From Arenibacter sp. F20364 (lineage in GTDB: Bacteria > Bacteroidota > Bacteroidia > Flavobacteriales > Flavobacteriaceae): a stretch of 64,000 nt of DNA. The translations under genes and the position numbers were made by a program. Location of the stretch: positions 1 to 64,000 of the forward strand of contig NZ_JALKBD010000017.1 in NCBI RefSeq assembly GCF_023015905.1, read 5' to 3'. Every line of letters begins with the position of its first letter. Within the stretch, counting starts at the first letter, position 1. The notes under the pieces are model-generated. The model worked only from the letters and a program-made list of their open reading frames with translations. It did not search any database and was not told the DNA's origin. Positions 52,849-63,600 of the stretch are shown here, in pieces.

Positions 52849-54003
52849 TTATTCGCTAATCACTTTTATAGTATTCTTGACTTGTTCGGCTATTTCTCTG
52901 GCTTCCTTAATGTCGTTGTTCACAATGGTTACATGGCCCATTTTTCTGAAGGGCCGGGTCTGTTTTTTACCGTAAATATGGGGTGTAACACCGTCCAGGC
53001 TCAAAATTTCCTCCATATTTTCATAAACAACATTTCCTGTATGGCCTTCTGCACCGACCAAATTCACCATAATACCCGCTACTTTGCTGGCGGTATTTCC
53101 TAAAGGAAGGTCCAAAATGGCACGGATATGCTGTTCAAATTGGTTGGTGTAGCTTGCCTCAATACTGTAATGGCCACTATTGTGGGGTCTTGGAGCAACC
53201 TCGTTTACCAAAATTTCGTCCTCCTGGGTCTGGAACATCTCCACGGCCAAAAGTCCTACATGTTTTATTTTATTGGATAGTTGCAGTGCTATTTCCTGGG
53301 CTTTTTCGGCAACTTTGGAGCCTATTCTTGCTGGGCAAAGTACATACTCCACCTGATTGGCTTCGGGGTGGAATTCCATTTCTACGACAGGGTAGGTTTT
53401 TACTTCTCCACTGGCGCTCCGTGCCACGATCACCGCTAGTTCATTTTTAAAATTCACCATTTCTTCAGTGATGCATTCTCCCGCAGGTAGACCGTTCAGA
53501 TCTTCCAGTTTGCGGACTACCTTGACCCCTTGCCCGTCATATCCAAATTGGGTAGCCTTCCAGATAAAAGGGAATTTTAAACCTCCGTTGGCAATACTGT
53601 CTTCAATCTCGCTCTTATAGGCAAAACGCTGAAAATCTGCCGTGGGAATGCCATTGTCAATATAGAATAGTTTTTGCTTGGCCTTGTTCTGTATAATGCG
53701 CAGGGCCCGAGTGGGAGGAAATACCTTCAAACCTTCGTATTCCAATTTTTCCAGGGCATCCAGGTTTACGTTCTCGATTTCTATGGTCAACACATCTACT
53801 TTTTTGCCAAGTTTGTAAACCGCATCAAAATCCATTAAATCCCCCTTAAAAAATTCATTGCAGGCTATTTTGCAAGGAGCTTCGTCAGAAGGATCCAATA
53901 CCTTGGTATGGATGTCAAATTTTCTTGTTTCGTACAAAAGCATTTTACCTAATTGACCGCCTCCTAGTATTCCTAGTTTAAATTCAGAAGAAAAATAGTT
54001 CAT
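52849..54003 (-). CDS. purK: N5-carboxyaminoimidazole ribonucleotide synthase
   Basis: A 384-aa ATP-grasp enzyme that carboxylates AIR with ATP and bicarbonate to N5-CAIR, the substrate of PurE. The N-terminus has LGILGGGQLGKMLLYE. The ATP-grasp region includes FIWKATQFGYDGQGVKVV, and VNEVAPRPHNSGHYSIEASYTNQFEQHIRAILDLPLG is the PurK signature near residues 263-300. It is translated ahead of purE with a 15-bp gap. Confidence 0.96.
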   Translation of the reverse strand: MNYFSSEFKLGILGGGQLGKMLLYETRKFDIHTKVLDPSDEAPCKIACNEFFKGDLMDFDAVYKLGKKVDVLTIEIENVNLDALEKLEYEGLKVFPPTRALRIIQNKAKQKLFYIDNGIPTADFQRFAYKSEIEDSIANGGLKFPFIWKATQFGYDGQGVKVVRKLEDLNGLPAGECITEEMVNFKNELAVIVARSASGEVKTYPVVEMEFHPEANQVEYVLCPARIGSKVAEKAQEIALQLSNKIKHVGLLAVEMFQTQEDEILVNEVAPRPHNSGHYSIEASYTNQFEQHIRAILDLPLGNTASKVAGIMVNLVGAEGHTGNVVYENMEEILSLDGVTPHIYGKKQTRPFRKMGHVTIVNNDIKEAREIAEQVKNTIKVISE

Positions 54004-54147
54004 TGGAAATGATTCGCTTGTATTAAAGTAGATTGTATATTAGGGACAAAAATACAGCTAAATCTTAGAAACTAGGCCTGGACCTTTAAAAAAGAGAAAT
54101 CAAAGTGCTATATTTGGCATCTTGAATTTATTATAAAAACATTAGTC

Positions 54148-55263
54148 TTGATTAAGCTACACGACAAATATTTTAAGCCTTTTATAAGTGAAGGCGAGAT
54201 TATGGCTGCGATTAAAAAGATTGCGGACCAGGTCGCTGTGGATTACAAGAAGGAAAAGCCCATTTTTGTGGGTGTCCTGAACGGGGCCTTTATGTTCGTA
54301 TCCGACTTTTTAAAAGCGTATCAATACCCTTGCGAGGTTTCCTTTGTGCGTTTAAGCTCTTATCAGGGACTTACCTCTACGGGAATTGTGGAAACGCTCT
54401 TGGATGTTCCGGAGAATATTGAGGGCAGAAGTGTTATTATCCTAGAGGATATTATTGATACAGGTAGGACCGTTAAAAAATTGATCGACCTGTTCTCCAA
54501 CACCAAGGTCAAGGAATTTAAAATTGCCACCTTGTTTTACAAAGCTGACGTGTATAACGGGGAGTACAATATAGACTACTTTGGAATGAAAATCGAAGAT
54601 AAGTTTATAGTAGGTTATGGATTGGATTATAATGAATTGGGAAGAAATTTAAGAGAAGTATATCAACTAAACCAAAAGCATATGATAAACCTAGTTTTGT
54701 TTGGAAAACCTGGTGCGGGGAAAGGCACGCAGGCTTCATTTTTAAAGGAAAAATATAATTTAAAGCATATTTCTACCGGAGATGTCTTTCGTTATAATAT
54801 TAAGAATGGTACCGAACTGGGAACCTTGGCAAAATCATATATAGACAAAGGGGAGTTGGTGCCGGATGAGGTTACCATCAAGATGCTACAGGATGAGGTG
54901 GAGAAAAATCCCGACGCCAGTGGATTTATCTTTGACGGTTTCCCCAGAACAACGGCGCAGGCCAAAGCATTGGATAATTTTTTGGTGAGCAAGGAGATGA
55001 GGATCGATGCTACCATAGCCTTGGAGGCCAATGATGAAGTGTTGATACAAAGATTATTGGAACGTGGTAAAGTTAGCGGTAGATCCGATGACCAGGACGA
55101 AGAAATGATCCGTAATCGTTTTGATGAATACAATGAAAAAACAGCTCCCTTAAAGGATTACTATGATGATCAGGGGAAATTCCATAGTGTGAACGGAATA
55201 GGTTCCATAGAAGATATTACAAGCCGCTTGGCAAAAGTAATCGAGGAGTTACAGGCAGTCTAA
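54148..55263 (+). CDS. Fused hypoxanthine phosphoribosyltransferase-adenylate kinase
   Basis: A 371-aa fusion. Residues 1-178 form a hypoxanthine/guanine phosphoribosyltransferase with the PRPP-binding EDIIDTGRT (100-108). Residues 179-371 form a short-lid adenylate kinase with P-loop GKPGAGKGT (186-194), DGFPRT and RGKVSGRSDD. The reading frame is continuous across the join, where the kinase would otherwise begin at Met179. The start is TTG at 54148, because IKLHDKYFKPFISEGEI matches the normal Hpt N-terminus and the next ATG is 19 codons in. Salvage and AMP/ADP balance are thus joined. As I recall, similar adenylate kinases of about 370 residues occur in other flavobacteria. Confidence 0.9.
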   Translation: MIKLHDKYFKPFISEGEIMAAIKKIADQVAVDYKKEKPIFVGVLNGAFMFVSDFLKAYQYPCEVSFVRLSSYQGLTSTGIVETLLDVPENIEGRSVIILEDIIDTGRTVKKLIDLFSNTKVKEFKIATLFYKADVYNGEYNIDYFGMKIEDKFIVGYGLDYNELGRNLREVYQLNQKHMINLVLFGKPGAGKGTQASFLKEKYNLKHISTGDVFRYNIKNGTELGTLAKSYIDKGELVPDEVTIKMLQDEVEKNPDASGFIFDGFPRTTAQAKALDNFLVSKEMRIDATIALEANDEVLIQRLLERGKVSGRSDDQDEEMIRNRFDEYNEKTAPLKDYYDDQGKFHSVNGIGSIEDITSRLAKVIEELQAV

Positions 55264-55426
55264 GCTAGGAGTGTACTGTGATTGATGCTCCCAGTTTAGA
55301 GGAATTAACTTTTAATATGCCTCGGGGGTTCTAATGTTGGCCACCCATAATTTCTTGGTTTAAAAGTTGAACTATAAAAATTTTGTGGTCCTACTTTGAT
55401 AGAACTCGGAACAATAAACTAAAAAA

Positions 55427-56428
55427 ATGACGGAAGGAAATTTTGTGGATTATGTAAAAGTGCACCTGGAATCCGGTAACGGGGGAAAAGGCTCCGTGCA
55501 CTTGCATAGGGAGAAGTTTATAACAAAAGGTGGACCAGATGGTGGTGATGGGGGTCGCGGCGGACACATAATTGTCCGTGGCAATAAGAATTTATGGACC
55601 CTTTTGGGTTTTAAGTTTACCAGAACTTTTAGGGCGGGTCACGGTGAGCATGGCAGTAAGAACAGAAGTAGTGGTGCAGACGGACAGGATGTCTATTTGG
55701 AGGTGCCCTTGGGGACCGTTATCAAAGACGCTGAAACGCTAGAAGTTTTATTGGAAATTACAGAGGATCAGGAGGAAAAAATTCTTTTGGAAGGTGGTAT
55801 GGGAGGTCGTGGTAACTGGCATTTTAGAACAGCTACCAATCAGACGCCAAGATACGCCCAACCCGGAAAAAGTGGCCAGGAATTGGACCTTATTTTGGAA
55901 TTGAAAGTATTGGCCGACGTAGGCTTGGTGGGTTTTCCAAATGCGGGTAAATCTACTCTTCTATCCGTACTAACCTCTGCCCAGCCCAAGATAGCTGACT
56001 ATGAATTTACGACCCTAAAACCCAATTTAGGGATAGTGGAATACAGGGATTTTAAAAGTTTTGTTATTGCGGATATTCCCGGTATCATTGAAGGGGCAGC
56101 CGAAGGAAAGGGACTTGGACATTATTTTTTAAGGCATATAGAGCGTAATTCCACTTTGTTGTTCCTGATTCCTGCCGACAGTAAGGATATTTCCAAGGAG
56201 TATGAAATTTTGTTGGACGAGCTGCGCAGATATAATCCAGAACTGTTGGACAAGGACCGATTGATAGCCATCTCCAAAACCGATATGTTGGACGAGGAGC
56301 TTATTGCAGAAATGAGAAATGAGCTGGACAAAGATTTCAAGGATGTGCCTTATATGTTTATATCCTCAGTGGCCCAGATTGGCCTGGTAGAGCTTAAGGA
56401 CAGATTATGGGCCATGTTGAATAAATAG
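55427..56428 (+). CDS. obgE: GTPase Obg (CgtA)
   Basis: A 333-aa GTPase for 50S ribosome maturation and stress signalling. The glycine-rich Obg fold occupies residues 1-158 ([34 protein letters not shown]). The G domain follows with G1 GFPNAGKST (169-177), switch [10 protein letters not shown]3 [20 protein letters not shown] and G4 SKTD. It lacks the C-terminal OCT extension, as in many Bacteroidetes. It is 163 bp downstream of the hpt-adk gene. Confidence 0.96.
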   Translation: MTEGNFVDYVKVHLESGNGGKGSVHLHREKFITKGGPDGGDGGRGGHIIVRGNKNLWTLLGFKFTRTFRAGHGEHGSKNRSSGADGQDVYLEVPLGTVIKDAETLEVLLEITEDQEEKILLEGGMGGRGNWHFRTATNQTPRYAQPGKSGQELDLILELKVLADVGLVGFPNAGKSTLLSVLTSAQPKIADYEFTTLKPNLGIVEYRDFKSFVIADIPGIIEGAAEGKGLGHYFLRHIERNSTLLFLIPADSKDISKEYEILLDELRRYNPELLDKDRLIAISKTDMLDEELIAEMRNELDKDFKDVPYMFISSVAQIGLVELKDRLWAMLNK

Positions 56429-56599
56429 TCCCATTTGTTTATTGAATATATGTGTCTGTTTTTATTGGTTATAATGTCCTGCGTTTTAACGAATACTTAC
56501 CCTCATAAAAAACGCCATTAATAATTTTCACTATTTTAGAGTCTATTTAGGAGATTGCAATCACAATTTCTTAAACAGGGTCTTATAAAAATTGGAATA

Positions 56600-57127
56600 A
56601 TGAAAAGTATAATCCCATTCTTGCTCTTGCTCTTTTTAGTTTCCTGTAGTGCCATTCGTGTAAATTATGACTATGATAGGGACACTGATTATTCTAAATA
56701 TACCACCTATAACTACTATTCGGACATGGATACCGGCTTAAGTGAATTGGATAGCCGGCGATTATTGAGGGCTATTGATTCCACTATGCGGGCTAAGGGC
56801 TTTTTGTTGTCCGAAGAGCCTGAATTCTTAATAAATATTTTGAGCAGGTCTTTTCAGGCTCCTAGAAACAATTCAGTAGGGGTTGGTATAGGGGGTACAG
56901 GGAGAAATGTTGGTGGTGGAGTGTCTATTGGAATTCCTGTGGGAGCAACGAATGTGGAGCGGGAGATTCAGTTCGATTTTGTGGATAGCCAAAAGGATGA
57001 ACTTTTTTGGCAGGCTATTACAGTAAGTAGTCTAAGGGAAAATAGCTCCCCTAATGAAAGGGAAGATAGAATACAGGCGTTGGTGACCAAAACTTTAGAA
57101 AAATACCCGCCGAAAAGTAGAAAATAA
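56600..57127 (+). CDS. DUF4136 domain lipoprotein
   Basis: A 175-aa lipoprotein from the ATG at 56600, which starts the signal MKSIIPFLLLLFLVSC (lipid Cys16); an upstream ATG at 56555 would add 15 residues before it. DUF4136 features are the YDYDRDTDYSKYTTYNYY strand region and AIDSTMRAKGF, followed by a glycine-rich middle with GVGIGGTGRNVGGGVSIG. The family is outer-membrane associated with unknown role. A strong bidirectional hairpin follows. Confidence 0.87.
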   Translation: MKSIIPFLLLLFLVSCSAIRVNYDYDRDTDYSKYTTYNYYSDMDTGLSELDSRRLLRAIDSTMRAKGFLLSEEPEFLINILSRSFQAPRNNSVGVGIGGTGRNVGGGVSIGIPVGATNVEREIQFDFVDSQKDELFWQAITVSSLRENSSPNEREDRIQALVTKTLEKYPPKSRK

Positions 57128-57171
57128 TCCAAATTCCTTGTTGTAAGGGTCTAGAAAATGGTTAAAATATT

Positions 57172-57217
57172 ATAAACAAGAAGCGGGACCACCTTTGGGT
57201 ACCGCTTCTTGTTTTGA
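57172..57217. terminator. Bidirectional intrinsic terminator
   Basis: AAACAAGAAGCGG (57174-57186) pairs with CCGCTTCTTGTTT (57202-57214), a 13-bp perfect stem. T-rich flanks on both strands suit the two convergent genes, DUF4136 and DoxX. Confidence 0.82.
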
Positions 57218-57236
57218 TAAATTAGTTTTATTGATA

Positions 57237-57611
57237 CTATGGTCTAAGTATATCTTTGTATCTGTCTTTGTATGCGTATAGCATTACAACATTAAGAATA
57301 AGCAACACTAAAGTTAGGCCAATGGAACCTGGTTCCAAAAATGCATTGAACAATAAAGCATTCACGGAAACAGTCATTAAGATAATCATCATTAATGCAC
57401 CAAATTTATTGATCAATAATGAAAGTCCAGAAAGAATTTCTACTATGGCAACCACATAAAGGGTATTGGTGCTCGTTAATGCTGAAAAATAGTTCATAGC
57501 CGCTTCGGACATTTGTCCTGCCGGCATAAAATGTAAGAATTTATTCGCCCCGAAGACGATAAGAAAAATTCCAAAAACAAAGCGTAACGCAATAAAGAAG
57601 GTAGAGTTCAT
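57237..57611 (-). CDS. DoxX family membrane protein
   Basis: A 124-aa protein with four predicted helices: FIALRFVFGIFLIVFGANKF, LYVVAIVEILSGLSLLI, FGALMMIILMTVSVNALLF and GLTLVLLILNVVMLYAY. This is the DoxX/DUF4870-like short membrane fold; members are often linked to redox or respiratory functions, but no specific role is known. It is a single gene between the terminator and the macroglobulin gene, downstream of the latter with 77 bp between. Confidence 0.82.
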   Translation of the reverse strand: MNSTFFIALRFVFGIFLIVFGANKFLHFMPAGQMSEAAMNYFSALTSTNTLYVVAIVEILSGLSLLINKFGALMMIILMTVSVNALLFNAFLEPGSIGLTLVLLILNVVMLYAYKDRYKDILRP

Positions 57612-57688
57612 AATTCTTTGATTTTATGTTAGTTATTTATGAATTTATGAAAAAAAGCAATACCTTTTTAACAATATTTTATTTTTTG

Positions 57689-60600
57689 TTATTCAACATG
57701 AATCCGTACCCCTTCGCTATGACTACTAAATTCCGGGGCGTACATACTCTGAATGGTAGAAATTCCGTTGCTGAAATCCCCGGCATTGTTAACTCTTAGG
57801 TCATATTCAAAGACATATACCCCCTTGGGCAAATAGTCGAAAAAGAAATTGGTACTGGCATCTTTTGTGCTTTCATAATATCCTAGACCATCTTGCCATT
57901 TATAGCTGGACAGCACATTGATGGGTTCCATCCCCGCTGCCCTCATATCCTTCATATGCACATATTCCATTTGCCTATCTGCCCTTAATTCGATTCTTAT
58001 GCGAACCAGATCACCAACATGTAAAGGTGTTTTGCCATTAATTTCTGATAATACCTCACCGGTATCCGTGTTATTTTTTAGGAAGACTTTCTTTTTTAAT
58101 TTCAAAGGTGTATCGGCAGGGGTTATTTTGTCCAAATCTTCAAAATATTGCCAGTACAGAGCTCCCCAGGCAATGCCATCTCCTTTTTTCTTAAGCTGTA
58201 CCTCTGCCATTTTTGGATTTATTTCGTTTTTGGTCCAAGTGGTTTTGTAATATCCGGTTCCTGCTTCCACTTGTATGTTTTCCAGTTTTGAGGGTTCAAT
58301 TTTTTCACCTCCAACCAATACGTCCAAAGCTTCCGTTACGGATAACCACTCACTTCCTTGTAGCAGTAGGGCATATACTGCATCTGTGGTTGCCTTTGTG
58401 GTTTTCCATCGATTGGTCTGCTTGTTTTTTAGCAACCATATTTTTAGGTTATCTACTAATTTATCGTCATCCTTAATTTCGGAAAAAGCTTCTATTAGTA
58501 GTGACTGGGTCTCAATTGGTGCTTGGTACCAATACCAGGAATTGTTGTTTTCTTTCCAGTACATTCCCAATTCATCACTCAAAATACTATTTTCCTCCAA
58601 GGACTTAATTATTTTATTGGCGGTAGCTGTACTTCCGTTTCTAAAGAGAACTAGGGAAAGAAGCCCTTTTGAATACAGATCCCTTTTTGCCCAGTATTTT
58701 TGTGCCTGCTTGTTGTAGTAATCTATAATTTCGGCTACTTTTTTGGAAACCTTTATTTCTGGATAATAACTGCGCATGTACAAATAATGTATTTGGGTAT
58801 GGCTCAAATGGTCTTCGTTAAGGTCCGTGGCGTATTTTTTCATTTGCTCGTATTCCTTCACAAACTCATCGTCCAAATAGGCAACCGCATTTTTTATTAC
58901 CTGCTGTTCCTTGGTATTAACGCTCTTTCCAATCCCCGATTTTTCCTCACCTCCACTGGACGATGTTAATTTGTGTAGATGGCCTAAACCGGTGATAATA
59001 TGTTGGGTAATAAATCGGTTTTCGGGACCTCCCTTAAACCAAGCCCAAGCACCGGACGACATTTGATTCTGTTGTAGTTTATTGAAGGCATTGTCCTGAT
59101 CATTTTTCAACTTGTTGAGATCAAAGATTAGTGCTATACGTTTCTTTTGTTCGGTTTCTGATTGGGCATCCCTTAACCACGGAGTTTCCTGAATTAGAAT
59201 CGATTTCAATTCCTCGTTTTTTTCAAGATTGCTCAGTAGGGCACCGGAACTTGCCCATTGGTCAAATACCTGTTGTATCCTAGGATTTGAATTGGCGATG
59301 TATCCCCCAAGGGTGTTGGCATAGTATCTAGAAAATATCTGCTCGTTACAGTCATAAGGGTATTCCATTAAATAAGGTAGGGCCTGAACGGCATACCAGG
59401 CTGGATTGGAGGTTATTTCCAGGCTAAGCTTGTGTTGTTTTAAGGTGGCGGAGTTGGTATTCTTTAATTTGTCCAACGTAAAGGTCTTGGTTTCATTGCC
59501 GCGCACCCACATTGGCATGGTTTCGGTTACCAACATGCGGTTTGTGAGTACCGGGAGTACATTTTGTTCCCCATCACTAAAATTGCCTGCTTTGGCCATT
59601 ATCTTATACTGTACCGCTCCAATTCCCTCAGGTACTTTAAGGTTCCATGACACTTGAGTATTTCCCTTGGCATCTACAGTAAAAGTACTTTCGGGCATAA
59701 CGATTCCTGAAGAGGTGTTGCTTATCAGTAATTCATCGGTGACCTCTCTTCCGCTAAAGGCATCCACCAATTCTAACCTAGCTTCGCCTTCTAACGATTT
59801 GTTCGTTAGATTCGCGATTTTGGTACTGATGACTATTCTATCGTCCTCCCGTAAAAAACGGGGTGCATTTGGGGTAACCATCAATTCCTTTTGGGTAAGG
59901 GTTTGCATGGTGGAGGTAGCGCTTTCCAAGGTCTTGGTATGTGCCAGTAGCTGTAGTTTCCATTTGGTCAAAGCCTCGGGAGTAGTAAAACTAAAGGAAA
60001 CATTTCCGTCTTTATCGGTTAACAGCTGGGGAAAGAAAAAGGCAGTTTCCTGAAGGTTTTTCCTGATTTGGATGTCATCAAAGCCACTTTGGCTGTCTGT
60101 TGCTGTAGGGGGGACTTGGTTGTTGTCCCCATTGTTTTCAAGAGCCGGTGCCGCACTTTCGGTTACTATCATTTCTTCCAAGTCTTCTCCATCAGCTGAA
60201 GAGTCCATCATAGCTAGCGGGGCTCGACTCTTCATCATCATTCTGTTCCGCAGTCCATATCCAAAATGGAAACCAAACCAATCAAAGGAGTCATAATATT
60301 GAGGTTTATAAGTAAAACTATCCTCAAAATTTAAGTAGGAATTAAAGGTGGCAATCCCATAGCTTTTAAAGGCATTGAGATAGCTGTTGGAGTAATATTG
60401 ACCCTTGTAGTTAGGGGAGAAACTCCAATGGTGATCTTTGAAGGCGTCCAGTGAGGCATCGTACATACTGGCCAGCAGTTCTGCGCTAACCTTATCGCCT
60501 TTGGGGCCTTTTATTTTAAAGGACCAAGTTTCTTCCTTACCAGGTTGGAGCTTATCCCGAAAAGTTACGGTTTCAATTGTTAGGTTGGTACTGGGGTAGG

Positions 60601-63600
60601 GAACAGCAATGGAAAGGCTGCCAGATTGAAAGGAATTGTAGACAGAGAAACTATAATTTATGGCAAATCCTCCCAGGTCATCCACTGTAACAGGAATTTC
60701 AATGGTCTTGGAGTTATTGTGCAATTCAGTTAGTTGTGTAGCCACAATTTTACGATCTTTTTCAATGAATAAAGATACCGTAAGGTTTTCCGCGCTGGAG
60801 AGCAAAGTAAGTTTTACTTTTTCTCCCGTGTTATAGAAATTTTTATCGGTCTTTATCTGAAAAAGCTGGTTGTCCGCTAAGATCTTGTCGTTGTTGCTAT
60901 AAAAAGTAGTTTGCGTTATATCCTTTACCAGTTGTCCAAATTTATCCTTTGTTTCCAGTTCGATGACATATTTTCCGGACAACCATTTTTTTACGTTGCC
61001 CAAGTCAATTTGATTGGATTCTCCTGTGTCAAAATTGGATTCCCATACCAATTCCCCTTTTTTCCAAAAGGCGGGATTATCTTCCTTGCCAAAGGCATCA
61101 TGAGGAAATAGTTCCTTGAATTTGGTTTTTCCAAAACCATCATAATCCGGTGCCGCCCAAGGTCTTGGTCTCAGAACATTGCTTGGGGCCTGCAATTTGT
61201 ACATTTTTAAGCTTCCTTGGGCCGGGACAAACTGGCCGTTCAAGTTGTTGGTGGAGATGGTTATCTTGGCATTTTTATTGTCCTTATTCAGTGGGTCATC
61301 AATTTGGATATCGGCGGTAAGTGCATGATAGCCAACGTTGACCATGGTAGTAGCACTGTGGGTCTCGCCATTAAGGTCCGTAACGTCAGCTGTAACCTCA
61401 TAGTTGAAGGTGGGAAGATTTTCCTTGGCGATACTTAGATCTGGTATTGCCTCAAAATTGATGGTGTATTTACCATTGGCATCCGTAACCGCTTCGCCAT
61501 GGGCAATTTCTTGGGGAGTGCCGTCAAAATAAGGCAAATGCCAATAGTACCATTTAGGGTAATACACTACTCGGCGAACGGTATAGACTACCTTGGCATT
61601 GGTAATAAGACTACCTGAATAGGCATTGGCATTTCCCTGAACGGATATAGTATCGTTGACCCTGTAGGTTTCGGTTATGGGCTCTAGGGAAGTTTCAAAT
61701 TTTGGGCGCTTGTATTCCTCGACGGAAAAATAACTAGTACCTTCAATATCTACTTGATCGGAATCTATTTCCAGATAATAATTTCCTGTGAGTCCATTAT
61801 TGGGTAACATAAATTCTCCAGAAAAGGAGCCATATTCGTTGGTCCTGAATTCCCGTTGGGCAACTTTTTGATGATTTACATCTATTAGGCTTGCGGTAAC
61901 TAAAGTATTGCTGAGCACAGATGACGCATCATCTTTTCGTATCATCGCTATCCCTTTAAAATATAGGGCTTGTCCCGGCCTGTAAATGCTACGGTCCGTG
62001 AATAGAAAACAGGAATAGTTGAGGTCTTCCCGCTCTTGGTCATACTTTGCGCCAACATAAAAATCTTCAAAGTGGGCCTCTTCACTTTTAGTGCTGACCA
62101 TAATATCTACATTGTTCCAGCGCTCGCTGGACAGGGGAAGGGTTATCATCCCTTTTTCATTAGAAATCAAAGTCTTGGTTAGGATGGGCCTTTCGTGGTT
62201 TTGTTGATAGGAAAATTTTAGGGTAGCTCCCGATATTGGTTTTCCGCTGTTGCGATCAATTACTTGAAAGTTGTGGTCGGTACTGGTTTGTCCTTCCACC
62301 AATGCCAAATTGGTGACTTGGATAGGACTATAGGTAAAGCTGTTGCCGGAATTTGAATAGGGGGTGGCCAATATAATGTAGGACCCGTTACTTAATTCTG
62401 GCAATAAGATTTCTATTTTGTGGGATTGATAATCATTTTCATTGATAAGGTTGGCATCCCAACTTTTAACTTCCGCAAGTTTTTTAATAAAGGCCAATTT
62501 TTTCTCCTCTGGATAGAGGTTGTTAAGTTGTCCTATCTCCTTATGGGAAATCTTACGAGCTGATAGGTGAAGTGTATTGAGATTTTTGTATTCCAATAAT
62601 AAACGGGAAGGTAGGTTCACCGGTATATGTCTTTCCGCGGTCAATTGAAGGTCTTTGGATAAAATCTCTGATTTTAGTGCCTTGCATTTTTCTGCGCCCC
62701 TACTTTTTGGAAATTGATCTATTGCAGATTCACATACCGCCATAGCCTCTTTCTGCTTCCATCTGTACTCATCCCTTATGTTGGGGTGATAACTGTTGCC
62801 CAATTCGCGGTACAACACAGCAATTTCATAGTGGTATAATGCCGAGTTATTATTGTTTTTAATAGATTCGGCGGAATTCTGTAAAACCTCCAGATAGTGT
62901 TGGTCCTTGTTGGGGAATACGGCATTTTCCTTAAGATACTTTAATCGCTCTATATCAACATCCACATAAGCTTCGCCGGAAGGTTTCCTGGAATGGAAAT
63001 CCAAGAGTTGCTGATAAAGCTTTATAGCCTTGGTTTGCAATGAAGTATTGTCCCTGGTGCTAATTTGTTGTTCAACAAATAGTTTTCCCTCGCATAATAT
63101 TTCTGGGTTGTCCAATTCAAATTTATCTGCCGGACGTGCAATGCTATTTTCACTGGTTCTATAAAAATCCAATGCCGAATGGGCCAATATATCAAATAGG
63201 GTTGGGCGATAGGCCTCGGACCCTTTTTGTTTATTAAGGATTACTTTGAACGAATCCACTTTTAGCTGTTGTAGTTCTAACGGCTTTTGTAATGAGGCCT
63301 CAAAATGTACGCTGATTTCATGGAAAATAGTGTTAAGGTCCCATGTTCTAAAATCAATGCTATCTACTTTTTCCACTGTTGTTGTGCGGTCGTAGAACCG
63401 ATATCTGTTTTGTTGAAAATATTGCCAATACATATTTGCCAAATAACTTTCCAGGATATTGGAGGTAGGGAATTCGCTTTGGGCAATTTCCTGTTTAAAG
63501 TCCTGTACTATTTTTAATTGGGCATCTTCCTCCAGGGTTAGGACGTATTTGGAGGTGAATAATAGCGATTTTACAATTTCAACGGAATTCTGCTCTTTTT

